The position numbers and the translations under genes are program-made. The notes under the pieces are model-generated. The model was not told the origin of the DNA, did no database searches, and saw nothing but the letters and a program-made list of their open reading frames with translations. Shown piece by piece: positions 48,721-62,509 of a stretch of DNA of 64,000 bases. Within the stretch, counting starts at the first letter, position 1. Each line of letters begins with the position of its first letter. This DNA comes from Sycobia sp. Sy_11 (taxonomy: Eukaryota > Arthropoda > Insecta > Hymenoptera > Epichrysomallidae): the NCBI GenBank assembly GCA_018907035.1, contig JACCIC010000015.1, forward strand, positions 3,168,001-3,232,000. Direction: 5' to 3'.

Positions 48721-51599
48721 CAATTTCGTGGTATCGCAGTGAAAAAGACAAATCGTCGATCGTAATTCGATTGCGTTTTCAAGACTTTCTTGATTAAAAA
48801 AATTGTGTCAGGTTGTTTGAAAAATTAATTTGGTTGGAATGGTTGAGAAATAGTTCAATTCAACCTTCAGCACCGTGATGGTAAAAGACTGAACATGTCG
48901 TTAGGGACAGTTATTGGTGAGTGTTTTATAGTTTATAGCACAGGTGGGACCATTACGGTTTTTTGATAGTTTTGGTAAATTATGACATTATCATAGGCCA
49001 ATAAATTATTAACAAAATCATAGTATATTTAGATGATCTAAAGCTGAAACTTCTAAAGCAGCATCCCTTATTGACTATAGTTATGTAATATCTGATGATA
49101 TTGGGATGAAAAGCGTAAGTGTCATACCTATGATGTCAGAAAACATGTGGTCTTTTACATCTGTTTGTCGATGATATGATTATTTGTTTTTGCGCATTTA
49201 GCCTATGTCTAATTTTGGTCTCGTTCTTTGTTAGCTCGCAGTATAGGTTCAAATGACGATGATCAATCAGGAATGATCCACGCTCATTTTGATCACTCCT
49301 AAAATGATCCTTAATATTAGTTGCTTACGTTTTTCGTAATTCGATAGTCATTTTAATGAGAAAAAAACTGACTTTCAACAATGGTTTACTACCAGACTAT
49401 AAGAGTTGATTATCATTTTAGCATCCAAACATTATACTGCTATCCAAAATCACGTGACGATCACATAGGGTAGTCTATAGAGAATATAATAGATTTTTAC
49501 TTTGATGAATAAAAATAACCTTTTATACTTGCCGGATATTAAAACGGCTTTTATCATTTACAATATTGTGCTATAACCTTAGTATTCTACTCTTCATGGA
49601 ACGTTGACGGCTTTTTCATACTGATCGAATAAGTCTAGCAAATTTTGATTGATAATGCCCTATAATTATATTCACATTACATTACTACAAAGTTTCAAGT
49701 ATATTGATTAAGCTCTATCAAAATGTAAGCAAAAAATTAGAAATAAAATTTTCAAAAGGCTCACATTCCTAGAAAGTTTGAAGAATCGCCTTGACACTTC
49801 AGATTAATGTACAATAAATTTAATTAAGGGTCATGATTAATTAAAATTTGCAATCGTTTGATGCTTAGATACCATATTATTGAAAACAGCTCATTGTTTG
49901 CACGAACGCTAAAAATTGAATTTTACATTCCCTTAAAAATCCTAGAATCGATCTTAAATCAATTAATTAGCTAGTCCTCAATGAACTCTCATGTGCTATG
50001 GAAGCTCGTTATATTCTATTAATGAGCAGTTTTCTCAAAGTATACTTTGTATAGCTTTCTCAGCTATATGACACTCAGGTCCAATCGTGAGAAGTTCCAG
50101 TTCAAATGAATAATTGAACAGTCGAGCGGCTTGTCTGCTATCAAGCAACGCTTAACCGAACCTTTTCGAAATCTACGTTTACTGAATGTTTACGTAGAAA
50201 ACGAAGGAGTTTCATTGCTTTTAAAGATTTTGTTTTTACAAGAGGCGACGTTTAATGGGGAATCCTGACGCCTCGCTTAATGTTAATTCTTTACCCTTAC
50301 ATCCGATCCTTCTCTCGTCTTCCCCTCGTGTACAATGACAATGCTCTAGTATGGCTTTCCGTACTGATGAGCGACTCCATTAGAACGCGCTGTCCTTGTA
50401 AGGATAGTACACGATGTATAGAGGACAACGACAATTCAAACACTTAGGGCAAATGAGAAAACGCTGAATAGGAGTGGTTTCACCTCGGAGGGTCGGAATG
50501 TGAAGATGAGTTAGACTTGAGCTTTGTTAACTACCAGTGTGAGGACTATTGTTATAGAGGTATATTCCCCCATTTTTCATCATCATTTTTCGTATTTTCG
50601 GAATTAAAGGCATTTATAATATTGTACAATAGTTACACGAACTGCACAACTACCTGCATAAATTCCTAAATATGCTCCATTCGAAAAGGAAGACAATTGT
50701 CTACAATTAGGAATCATTCCAATTATAAAGTTTAATTGTAGGTAAATTTAAAGTCATCCTCGCTATTATTCGGAAAAGTTTGCTTAACTGAGGTTCATTA
50801 TTTCGCAAGTTCATAAACTACAGTATTTCCTCCTTCGAATATTCAATTGCCAAGGCATGAATAATAATTCGTGGATTCTGTGCAACTTTATCCTTAACTT
50901 CGAGCTCAAATTCTGGGACAGTAGTGCAATTTTTTAAATTATCCTGATTAGACGTATCAACAACAATAATAATTTATTTGAAACAAATTTAATATTTTTA
51001 ATTCTTTGTTCTAATTGAGGAGGTTTTATAATTTCAGAAGAAACAAATTTAAAAAGATTTATAAATCTAAATTTTTAGTTTGATCAAAAGTGTCTGTTTA
51101 TTTAGTTGAACGCTATGATTGATATCGTAATATCACTCAATAAATTTAATCATTGTTATATGAAATGTAAATCTATTTGCATTAACAAATAACTATTGCA
51201 ACTTATTTAAATTTTTTTAAATTTTATGTGAAAAAAATAACTTATAATCCGCACCCTTAATTTTTAACTTTCGTTTAATTTGCAAACAAATAAAATCACA
51301 AAAAAATGTATAAAATCCAAAATTAAGATTAAATGTGTATATGTTTGCTTTAGGCATTGGTAACTTATTTAAAATATTATTATTAAGGAGTGAAAAAATA
51401 TTAAAAGTAGTGTGTTTTGCATAGAAATTATAAAATTTATTTATCTAATCAAAAATGATTGAACCCACAACTGTCCAACTGTTTCATTATTAGCATCGGT
51501 TTCATTAAAAAAGAATCAGACGTTCATACCATTATTCGATTTTATTACAGAATTTAATTTTAAATCTAGATTTCGCTTTTAAATAGTTTCGAAGTATCT

Positions 51600-51604
<5 letters not shown>

Positions 51605-51652
<48 letters not shown>
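51605..51652. repeat. (TA)n microsatellite
   Basis: TA tract followed by GC-alternating sequence. Confidence 0.96.
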
Positions 51653-51655
<3 letters not shown>

Positions 51656-51669
51656 TGCACGCGCGTATC

Positions 51670-51713
51670 AGAGAGAGAAAGAGAGAGAGTGTGTGTGTGT
51701 GTGTGTGTGTGTG
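51670..51713. repeat. Compound (GA)n-(GT)n microsatellite
   Basis: Imperfect GA tract passing into a GT tract. Confidence 0.95.
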
Positions 51714-52173
51714 CATGCGTGTATAATTCAATGAAATACCAAGCTATTACGTTCAAAATTCCTAATTTTTACATTCACAATCTAAGAGATGTCAGAGTCA
51801 TGAAGTCTCGCATCAAAAGAATCGTATTTAACTTCCACATTCCCTTAAACTGATGCATCTCCCGTACATGAATACATACATGTATGCACACGCACGTACT
51901 ACAAACTCACAAATCCACTCTTCGAAGTTCGCCATCGGGAACGACTTACGGCAACTTCAAATCAACCGTGACCCAACGAAATTATGCCAAAATTTACGCG
52001 GTCCACCTCATGTTACTTTCCTACATTATATATATACTTGCCCAGAAAGTGGGAAAAGCATCGATGCGAGTCCAGAAACACTTCGTTCAACGCGGTCGCA
52101 AACTACGTCGGGGACGAAAATCTATAAGGATAAATTGCGAATTACCGATTAGCTTCCCCGACTTTCGGTACTA

Positions 52174-52181
<8 letters not shown>

Positions 52182-52219
<38 letters not shown>
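52182..52219. repeat. (CA)n microsatellite
   Basis: Uninterrupted CA tract about 200 bp upstream of the metalloproteinase exon. Confidence 0.96.
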
Positions 52220-52221
<2 letters not shown>

Positions 52222-52422
52222 ACAGTATACTATATTATCGGTCGACGTATAATTTATAAATGTCCGCGAACACCACCCAATCGAAAAGGACCAATTCGAA
52301 ATTCGTTAAATTCCAATATTATTGACGATGTATCGCTCTATTTTACATAATAGATACATTACTATACATACACAAGAAGAGCTAGACTTCAAAATTGATA
52401 ATTCTTTTTTCTTCTGTTGCAG

Positions 52423-52524
52423 CAAAACTATCTGATGAAGTTCGGTTATCTGCCGCAGAGCGGCTTCGAGACCGGAAATCTACGAACGGACGACCAGCTG
52501 AGGGATGCCATTAGGAGTCTTCAG
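52423..52524 (+). CDS. Mmp2: Matrix metalloproteinase (Mmp2-like), propeptide exon
   Basis: A 34-codon exon, phase 0 at both ends, between acceptor TTCTGTTGCAG and donor CAG|GTGGGT. It encodes YLMKFGYLPQSGFETG, then LRTDDQLRDAIRSLQ. This is the first part of the peptidoglycan-binding-like prodomain of matrix metalloproteinases, where (Y)L.(K/Q)(F/Y)GYL and the amphipathic A(I/L)xxLQ helix are typical. The wording ETGxLRTxDQLxxAIRSLQ is closer to insect Mmp2 than to Mmp1, as far as memory allows. MMPs are secreted or membrane-anchored zinc proteases that cut extracellular matrix. In insects, Mmp2 acts in tissue remodelling, tracheal growth and fat-body dissociation. An exon with the signal peptide must precede this one and was not identified in the window. 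Confidence 0.85.
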
Positions 52525-54072
52525 GTGGGTTTCGCCTTTTAATGTATTTTTTCTCTCTCTTTCTGCTTCGCCCGACTAGACCCAATGAGGGCATACAGAC
52601 TTATGTCGGAGTCGCCCTCTGGGTGGGCGATCCGAATGAATTTTTAACGATTCTTAATATAGAAAGGCGGTGTTGGCCAAGCGCGATAATGCGGAAGATG
52701 ATGGATGACGATGGGCCGACAGGCGAGAAAGGAACAATGCGGGGGGACTAGAACTCGTGGATTTTTTTTTTCGATGTCGCATGCACGTTTCAAACATCTT
52801 TAGTTTCTTAATGAGTGATTTTCATATAGATTTGATGGGATGCTATTTTTTTTTTATCATTTACAAGCCGCTCGGACCGTTGTGAATAAAAGTAAGTATA
52901 GGATTATCTTCCTGGAGATTCCAAAACGATCACGATAGCTAAAGGTGTTTTTATATAAGATGTTTTGGTTAGGAGAATTTTGAGATCATTGATAAAGGCT
53001 ATATAGAAATTTTTTCTTCCGATTGCCAGATTGTCGTCAATAATTAGTTTTTCTACGAAATATCTAACCTAAAATCTATATATTATAGTTCTACATTAAT
53101 ACACGATGGAGTAGTAATAGTAAAATTAACGTAACATAAATATCATAAATATTTAAATATCATAAATACTTGCTTTCGTTGTAATATTTTTATAAAAGCC
53201 GGTATATTGTCATAATATTATAGGTTGCAGATTTTATCATTATCACTGAAATTTTCCAAAAACCTTGCTCATAATACTATAAAAGTTATAACTATAATTA
53301 TTATTGCATTGCTCTTAGAAGCTTTGACTGATACTCCTGATAATCACTAGTGTTATAAGTTATCACAATGAATAAAAAAAACACTTAATACGAATAAATT
53401 GGATTCAAATAAATGGGATTAAATAAATTTGGATTTAATATCAAATATAATAAACAATAATAAAAAAATCTGAATAATATTTTCTTTGTTAATAAATATG
53501 CGAAATCTGCATTAAGCCGCTTTTTAAATCTACAATTTAAATCATTAAAAAAATCTGTATGTTTTTAGCCAATATAATGCAAATTGAATGAAAGCTTTTA
53601 TTATTATCCTCTGAGCAATTAAAAAAAAGAATAAATTCCTTTTATAAGAGAATTATTTTAAGTATTTCAACGCTGTACGGTGTATTTTATACATCAATTT
53701 CGCATCCCTTTGTCCGTCCGCAATTCAGCTTTCAATTTGTCAATCACATATACATGCATGAAGAATAGTTTATATAAAAGCCCGATTATACGCCATTCAT
53801 ATTTATTATATCGACCTGAAAGCGCTCGTTCTGACGGTATCAAATTCAATTACACAAAAAAAAAAAAAGAAAAAAAGAAATTATCATCGTCCCTGCACGT
53901 CAAATACGTTTTAATCTAGACTTGGAGAGTCGATTTCACAGTTCAAGGATTAAATAGAAAGTGTATTATGAGGTCCCGTGCATGGATGAAAAAGCAACAG
54001 CGCGCGCGTTGAACTTTTTAAAGTAGACCACGCGGAGCATAGCCTCGTTTGATAAAATATTTGCCTTCCCGC

Positions 54073-54093
54073 ATATATATATATATATATATA
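54073..54093. repeat. (TA)n microsatellite
   Basis: Short TA tract in the metalloproteinase intron. Confidence 0.92.
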
Positions 54094-55826
54094 CATGGCT
54101 GGGTGATTCCGCGCTCGCCATCAGAGAGTTCATTTGTCAAAGTATTGGCGCGAGAAAAACGATACGTTGGCCAAGGATCAATTTTCAATATATCATGCGG
54201 TGAACGGTTTTTACCTGAGGCTTGACTTCGATGTAATATAAGAGCCGAGCGATAATTAGAAGAAGCTATTGGATTTTTCGAATATTTGATACGGTTTCAT
54301 TCTCGCGTAATTTTCAATATTTGCAACAATAAACAGTTTTATAGATAAATAGAGAATGAAATTTTAGATATGCATAAAGTTATTTACGAAGTTATTTTAC
54401 GAATTAAAAAAAAAAATTTATCCATGAAATCAAATGTACTTGGCTGAGAAATAATTAGTTTAGGAAAGGTAGGAAGGGGCTGAAAAATGGGAGATAATAA
54501 ATACGATAGATGATTTTTCGATCATCGCGATGCTCGCATACACGTTCGTTATCGCGTCAAAAATTGCTCGGAGAACAGCGGATGCGAAATTCTGAGCCGC
54601 CGATCCCGCTGGAGTACACGATGTTACGAATTTTTTAAGTTCCAGATTCGATAATATTTTATAATTATACTTTCCAAAGAACTAAATTCATAAAAAAAAA
54701 TTTAGAATTTACAATTTGCAAATAAACTTGTAGTTTTCTCCTTATTATTACTTGTATTTTTCTCCTATACTGTAATGATTATTATAGTTTTTCATCACCG
54801 TTCTGCAGCCAAGGAGAGTCATCTCAAGATATGGGATGGTTAATCATCAGATCCTTCAATAAGTTATGCACTGATGGAAGAGATTTTTTGAAAAATACTC
54901 TTACGTGTTTTTAGAGATTCGCATCAGAAACTACCCCCGTTTCCGACTTTTCGTTTTGATTGTTGTCACGAGAAAGGGAAAGTCTTTCTAAGAAAAGCTT
55001 ATCAAGGAAGGCGTTAAATTCGCATTATTACCGATTAAAACCGTCTGTCTACGGGAATACCAATCCTGAGAGTTTGCTGCCGATAAAGACCCAAGGAAAA
55101 TCTTCTAAAGGGTATCGGAAATTGGTGATTCATTCTACTGTGAGACGGGACGAGTGTCGCGTTAGGCACGAAGCCTTAACAATGCTAGCAGCCTGTAATA
55201 ATAGGGCCTAATGATTGTCAAATCGAATACTGGCAAATGTCTATGATGCCCCAGCTTTTGTAAACCTGTCTTTCATTATTTTCATGCAAATGGCAGAGGT
55301 ACCTGAATAAAAACAAATTATTAAAAACTGTTAAAATAGAAAAACGAAAGTGACACGTTCATTCAGTCCAATAGAGAATCTCGCTCGATCGTCTAGTCGT
55401 ACTCGAAGTCGACGTCTCGAATCTTATCGTCGATATACATATCGGTCCGCGTCAGCTTTAATCATTTTTACGCCCTCGTCCGTCCCGAGCGCATCTCGAG
55501 GGTATCGATCCCCCCCCCCCCGCCGGGCACTCGCTCGCCGCGACGTCTCCTTAATAGAACGATCGAGCATTCGGTAGATCCGCGCGAGATCCCTCGTCGC
55601 CAGTCCCCGGCGTGCTTTTCCATTATCGCGACTCATCGCTTATAAGGGAGAGCCGAGAAAATTTTAGTGCGCGCGCGAGCAACATGCTAATGCCGCCAGG
55701 CCGCTCTGCAGAGAGGATCGCGCGCGTAATACGGGACTTGCCGCCCATTTCGTATGCGAGCGAGCGATGAGTGGTGTGCTTGAGATACTGCGAGCCGGAG
55801 AGTGAGCGAGTGGGAGAGGAGTGTGT

Positions 55827-55858
55827 GAGAGAGAGGGAGAGAGAGAGAGAGAGAGAGG
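55827..55858. repeat. (GA)n microsatellite
   Basis: GA tract with a GGG interruption inside the intronic CpG-rich patch. Confidence 0.94.
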
Positions 55859-57045
55859 GAAAAGAGTGTAAGAGATAGGGAGAGTCTGAGGGATGGTTCC
55901 AAGATTTGCATGAAAATCATCCTTGCCAGACGCGTCTCCGGATCCTCGATCCCTTTTTCTACCCCTCCCCGCCCCCACCCGCTCGCCCCTTTATTCTCTT
56001 TATTTCTCCGGCTCTCGCGTCGCCCGATCGAAAGCTCTCATCCTTCGTCTCTCACGGGGGCTGCGGCTGCTGATCCCCTGCGCGGCGACCCGGCGCCTTT
56101 ACTCGCGCACGTTATACATGTATATAAGTACGTGAGCGAATGCTGCATAGCGCGCAGTCGCTCGCGCGCCAGGAAATGATGGATTTTTTCGCGCGTTCCC
56201 GTTTTCCCGCTTCGCCATTATCGAGGCGGCATGACATTGCGCGTCTTCGATTCCGCCGTGAGTTGCGACAATACGCACGGTATAACGCGCCTTCATTACT
56301 CTGCACGGGTGCGCTTACCAGTTTGCTACATGGACGCTGACGTACATTGTACGATAATCAATGGTTTCAATACGGTATGAAGAGTGTTTTTTTTTCCGCG
56401 CGATGTTTGAGAGATTGTGAAAGATGGGTGCGTGCGGTACAGAAGTTTGATAGTTATTCATGCTGATGAATATAATAATTTACGAATCTTCAACGTTAAA
56501 ACTCTTAATTTTTGATGAATTTTTCACAATCTTTCTTCAGCATGAAATCATTCATTTGTATTATATAAACACACATTTGTAATAAATGCCTAAATAATAA
56601 AATTATTTAGGTAGTTTTAAATAAAAACATCATTTTAAGCATAAGTTTTTAAAGTATAAAATTTAAAAGATTCGGAATACCGTTCAGGGTTTGGGCTAAA
56701 CTGATCTAGCTTTTCACTTCCGAATCATTTCAGAGGTTAATTTCAGTTCTATAATGAATTATGAATCTTTACCATTAGATAGTTATATATATATTGCTCA
56801 TTATTAGATTATTAGGTTAGTTTTTCAGTAACGCCATTACATATTAACTGGGTATATGTATGGCTTAGCTTTTAATTATTCCACGTTCAAGCAGATTTTT
56901 TCTTTGCTTAGTATCTTTATCAGAGCAGATATATGTCTGTTATATAATGATTGCATTGGAAATGGGTGTCGTTTATAATAAGGAAACCAGCAAGAAATGC
57001 CAAATGAATTTTATAATAATTTTTAAAATATTACGATTCTCTGTA

Positions 57046-57090
57046 CTATGATATCATAATTATCCTTTCTATGATATCATAATTATCCTT
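57046..57090. repeat. Tandem duplication of a 23-bp unit
   Basis: CTATGATATCATAATTATCC followed by TT occurs twice with a 23-base period (starts 57046 and 57069). The unit contains the palindrome ATGATATCAT. Confidence 0.9.
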
Positions 57091-57332
57091 CGATATGCAG
57101 AAATTTGTTTGATACAGTTCCACAAATATCTGTAAAAGAAATATTTGCAATATAAGTCGAGTCCCGCATTCTATTGCATTCGTCGTCAGACCATCTCCTT
57201 CTTCATTTCCTCGAATTCCAAAGTGAGTAGGAATTTAGAATTTCCAGAGTTTCTTGCTTAAATTGGTTACGTTGAGCTATGATTTCTACGCTATATTTAT
57301 ACCATCGCCCGTGAAACGGTAGTAAGAGCTTC

Positions 57333-57338
<6 letters not shown>

Positions 57339-57385
<47 letters not shown>
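57339..57385. repeat. (TA)n microsatellite
   Basis: Uninterrupted TA tract. Confidence 0.97.
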
Positions 57386-57386
<1 letters not shown>

Positions 57387-59407
57387 CTTTCTTTAGCGTT
57401 TCATTTCGATGATTGGCTTAAAGTTTTGCGTAACGCTAATCGAAATCCTTGTAATCATTGCTTCATAGTCGTAACCAATATATGTTGCGATTGCATCGTA
57501 CCTCTAATTGGCAGAATATTTCGTACAAGATTGTTCTAGTTTTTGTTAAAATACTATTTCTTTTTTTGAAGAATGTTTGTTGTTTAATCGGAAAACTCAG
57601 TATATTTTTGTCAGTTAATCAATTGCAATATGATAATCATTGTAATAGGGGGCAGCTGTATAAATAATTTCTACCTGGCTTTAAAAAACGAGTTTTGGAT
57701 TCGACTAACATGACGTCGACGTCGACTGTCGGTATCTTAAGGCTATTCTAATTATTCATCAAATGGAATTTTCTGTAGAATAGTATATAAATGGTACATA
57801 ATTTATAATTGTACAAATTGAAGTTTTATATAAGATTTTGAGAGCAGAAGGGACCAAAGTATAGAGTTGAAGGCCGGATTCTATATAATATCTATGTTAC
57901 CAAGAAAAAGCTTACTTATGATCGGAATGCACAGGGATGAGTATTTTCAGTTAAAGCTTGAGCCTCGAATTCGATATATATTTTTCTATACTTCCGACAG
58001 CTATTTGCATAATGGTCTTGTCTATTTTTTAGATTCATATTTATAATATATTACTGTCGTCAGAAAATTGGGCAATTGAAATATTAGTTTTATTGACAAT
58101 TTTCGATCATTCTTGTTAAGTCTGATATGCATAAAAGAGTGATAAGAACATTTGTTTCTATTTTCGTCTCCAGGACCAAAAAGAAATATCTTATAGTTTA
58201 TCATCAAATAACTTTTAAATGTAGGTGATAGTTACGGATCATTTTCAATATCATATTTATATAAACTTCTTCCCTTTCCTATGAAAACACTTCTTTATTA
58301 AATATTACGATCCCTGACGATATATCTCAGCCACAGTATCTTACCGAAAAAAGTCCCTCAGCTTTCATTCAAACATTGGCTTTAGATAAACGGCTAATTT
58401 AAAATTTTCGCAACATTTTAACGTGCTCGCACCTTTTACTTTCGGTTTTCATACGCCAAACCACCTCCGCGCACTCACGAAAGTCCACTTGCAGTAGTCG
58501 AAGTATATCGCGCGACCTCGTGCGAGACCATTAGCCGAATACAATGGCACACATAAACGCACAACACACAGACATCTCAAGATTTTTCGTCAAGAATAGA
58601 AACTAACGAGCGACTGTTGCTCGACTTCAAATGCCGTATCGAATGTACGTGTAGCCACAATCCTTCTTCGCTCTCTGCTCTTTTAGAAAACCGAGGGCCA
58701 TATTCTATTCTGTTTGAATAGCGTCTGAGTCAATGCGGCATTCCGTACCCAACACATCTTGAGTCTTATATGAGAATACTTTGCTATATGATAATCCCGA
58801 TTACTCGTGCGAGAATGTAACAATTGCAATCGGATTTTCAAGGCTCGTGTTAAATTTTCAGATTGTTCAATACGTTGTGATGCGAATACATCAGCTAAAT
58901 ATTCTCTGCCTTTGTCGATCTCTTTAGTAATCTAGTATACTTAAAAGCATGAGTTGAATGTGATTTTACACGAGCACTACATTTTTTAGTAGTTTAAATG
59001 TTGTTCTTTATCTTTGTTTGTAGTAATATAAATTTTTGTAGTAATATAAACTTTTTTCTTTGTTTATTCGATTATTTTTATTGAAAGTTAGAAATAATTG
59101 TTAAGAAAGTAGAACACAAGTACATCATGCACTTATGTACAAGAAGCATATAAAAGAAAATAAATCAATATTTTACATCTAAAGTTAAAAATATCCTAAA
59201 ATTCCCCGTATAAAAGTAACTTCGCGATGTCATAAAATAAAGGCACTTGCTTCATGAGCAGTTTTAGTTTTTACATAAATCTTACCTATGTACACATAGG
59301 CATTGACCAAACAAAAGCAACAGATCATTCGATAGCAAACACCATAAGTGAAAAAAAAATATGAATAAATAAACATAAACATAATAATATTCATTTTTTT
59401 TTTGCAG

Positions 59408-59589
59408 AAATTCGGTGGCATCCCGGAGACGGGGCTGGTCGACGCCAGGACCCAGGAGCTGATGGTGAGCAGGCGCTGCGGCTTGCCGGATAAGCCGGAT
59501 CTCCGGCTCGAGGAGCTCGGCCTCCACGGTCGTTACAAGCGCTACACCCTACACGGCACGCCCTGGAAGCATCTCAATCTGACTTGGAG
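59408..59589 (+). CDS. Mmp2: Matrix metalloproteinase (Mmp2-like), cysteine-switch and furin-site exon
   Basis: A 60-codon exon plus two bases (phase 0 in, phase 2 out) between acceptor TTTTGCAG and donor AG|GTAAGT. It opens KFGGIPETGLVDARTQELM, the standard FxGLxxTGxLDxxTxxxM prodomain helix. It continues SRRCGLPDKPD, the cysteine switch whose Cys holds the catalytic zinc in the zymogen, with RRCG in place of the usual PRCG. Next is RYKRYTLHG, an RxKR furin site at the prodomain/catalytic junction as in membrane-type and furin-activated MMPs. It ends W..LNLTWR, which matches the start of the catalytic domain (KW....LTY/W). The exon joins the 52423-52524 exon in phase. The zinc-binding HExxHxxGxxH motif is not found before base 64000, so the rest of the gene is to the right. 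Confidence 0.92.
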
Positions 59590-62503
59590 GTAAGTGCCAG
59601 TCCTTGGGATTATTTAGACGGGCGGGTGGGGGCGGGGGACGTGGTGAAGATATTGTGCGCGCAAGCGGAGGCCGAGGAGGAGAAGGAAATGGCGCGCGCG
59701 GGCGTGCACGCGCGCCTGCTTTATTATCGAGAGCTCGCTCCGCATGTATAATCTCGTAGAGAGGCTGCTGAGAGATTGCAGATCTGCGAGTTGATTGTTC
59801 AGTTTGCCAAGTTGGCAACGCCTGACGTGCGCGCGGAAATCGGTCACGGCGGTGTCGAATTGGTTATTTACATGCTGTCCAAAAAAAAAAAAATACGGGG
59901 CGTCAAAATTTCTCGTATTTCATTCATTTTCAATGCAAAGTATGGGGCTTCTGTTTAGACTAGGCGGATTAGCATCGATTAACTTTGAAACTTATGTTAA
60001 AGGTGATCGCGAGAAATGCAATGTAATCGTCTCTTTTTGAATAAAATAAGAATATACAAAGTAATTTAAGCCAGTCTATAGGTGTAATTTTGAGGTTAGT
60101 ATGTACGTGCACTTGAATATAATTGCTATATATCTATAAAATACTCTGCATGTCCTGTACGTGATAGTCCAAGAGCACAAAATTTATAACATTTTTTTTA
60201 TTAATTAGATAATGAAGCTTTTCCTTAAAGATGTTTGAACGAGTTATTCATGTATTCTGAATACTGAATGATTGTTCAGAATATACAAAAACCAGAAGTT
60301 ATATAAGTTATTAAGTTATTAAAAATTAAAATTAATTAATTTAATTATTACATTATAAATTAAAAAAAATTAAAATTAATAAGTTATTAAAAATTATGAA
60401 TATATACTAAAGTTTACGTGTTGACAAAGTTTCAGGAAAGCATTATATTCCAGAAAATAGAATAGCGAATTAACGAAATAAATAGTGGTAACACATAACC
60501 ACAAATTCCAGGGATAATTTGCGGAAAATAACTGTATGCAGTTGCTGTACGTTCTTTGGGAATGCTAAATTCAAATCAGTGCGACATGTTGTGCTAGTAC
60601 ATTAGGACTTTTCCGCATTTGCAAAAATGAAATTCAAAGTAAAACCGAAATTGCAAACTTTGGAATGCATAGGTTTGTGGCTTGCGGGCGTGTGATTTGT
60701 GGAATTCGAATTTATGGGTTGAGCGCCGTTAATGGGTTGACAATTGTATTGATCGAGTTTTATTTGAAATATCATTAAAGGGTTTTCTTTTGCGCATGTA
60801 GATACTCCCTGACGTACTCGTACAAAATTTTTAATGGATTTTAATTTAGCATCTATATTATAAAAATATTGGGGCTACATGCAATTAAATCTTCCAAAAT
60901 TTATTTTCTTTTTTGTCAAAGTGCAATCCTGTGTTAGTGCTGTTAATTCAGTGAGTTTCTTCACCAAACTAATCAGTGACTTTTCGGTACTGAAAAAGTC
61001 GAATAAGTTACTACGACTATCTATTCGAATCGGTGTATATTTATAACTGACAAGTTAGATAGACCTGTCACGTAAGGAAGAAGAAAACTACTCCTCTTGA
61101 TCGTCAATCGAACTAAAAGAGAAGGCGGAACCGTTGCGCAAATCCAGCACACCGAATTCGACTCGCAACTTAAAAAGAAAGCTCGGTAATCCGCGCGGCA
61201 GGAGGAGGAGGAGGTGAGGAGTCTCTTTCTCTTCTTCCTTCGCGAATCCTAGCCGACAGGAGAAAAACAAATATATATTATCCTTTAGAACAGGACTTTT
61301 AAACAGAAGAGAGGGGTGGAGCGTTTCCCGACAGCCTCTCCATCGGACGTATCCGCTACGGAAGATAGTACAATGCAAAGTTCCCTCCGCGCCCCACCCC
61401 CGAATTCCCGATCACAGGCGAATAACTTCTTTATCGAATCCCCATGCCTTCTTGAAATACTCGGTATACGAGAAAACTAAATAAGTCTATATACAAAGGA
61501 GAGAGGGCGTGTGGGCTGGGTTAAAAAAGTGTGTTTTCTCGTATAACCCAGTGCTTCTTAATAGGAAAGGGAACAATGCGGAACTGAGAAAAACGCGGCG
61601 GCGGGGAAATGGAGGGGGGAGATAAGAGTTCGTGCAAAATTGCGGCTGGCGGCTATAGACTCTCGTATGCCCCGAAATCCCGTCACGTCCTCGCTGCATC
61701 CCTCTCGGGAGCTCTTCTACCCCTCGACCTCCTTCGTCCTCTCGCCCCCCCCCTCAACCCAGGGGAACTTGCATTTCTGTCGCCTGGGCGAAATATTCCG
61801 CGCACGCCGACTGAGACAACAGCCCTTCCCCCTCCCCTCTCTCTCTCTCTTCGTAACAGCGCCTGTATACGCACATATTTTTCTATACATTATGCGGAGC
61901 ATCGGAGTGTCGCTTTATTTATCCCCCCATCTCCCGACGAAATAGGAGACTTGGGTAAATTGTTTCGCTGTAATTGGTTCTTCTTCCTTTTCCTGTTTGG
62001 TTTAACGGCGCGGACGTGCCCCACCCTGGTCCTTTTAAGAAAGAAATCGAAGCTTATACGTCAAGTTGTGAAAAAAAGTATACGGAAATATATAAATGTG
62101 ATTCGGTTAAATATTAGGACTAACCTTTAGGAATTTTATGACAATCTTTACGTAAATAAATATAAATTATAAGTGGTTTTAATCCAACCAAGGTCGTGGT
62201 GAGTTTCTACGTTAAAGTATGACGCAGTGTATTATTGGATTTTGTACTAGGTTGTATTGCAAATGTCATGCTTCGTAATTGCAAATGGTGGCATGCAATA
62301 AAGTTGCACAAAAATGTTATTAGTACATAGTCTCGATATCTAACTCGGTAATATATAAAAATTTTAGAGTTTAATATACGATTTTGATTCTTCTGATTTA
62401 AAACATGAATTTAAATAAATTTCATCTACCATATTATAAATTTATTCTATTTAGAAAGTATAATGAATGTATAAATCATGTTTAACTGACATCTATAATT
62501 TGA

Positions 62504-62509
<6 letters not shown>

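Larger units (their letters stand above)
48720..52422. other. Probable upstream intron of the metalloproteinase
   Basis: Non-coding, ending in the acceptor TTTTTTCTTCTGTTGCAG at 52422. A mixed-composition stretch at 50080-50540 carries no recognised exon. The left boundary of this intron is unknown because the preceding exon was not found. Confidence 0.5.
52525..59407 (+). other. Metalloproteinase intron, 6.9 kb
   Basis: Begins GTGGGT and ends with a T-rich tract and TTTTTTTTGCAG. It holds AT-rich DNA, TA tracts, a 23-bp tandem duplication and a CpG-rich patch at about 55370-56350 with a C12 run (55510-55521) and a GA tract. It also contains frames of 60-105 codons with no recognised domain. 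No nested gene is supported. Confidence 0.8.

Noticed and set aside
54960..55211. 83-codon plus-strand frame in the metalloproteinase intron
   Set aside because: Starts at TTG, no domain recognised; it would also have to be an unspliced nested gene.
61609..62130. 173-codon plus-strand frame with ATG in the metalloproteinase intron
   Set aside because: Pro/Leu-rich from GC- and CT-rich DNA and crosses a CT tract. It has no family resemblance, and a second frame is open over the same stretch.
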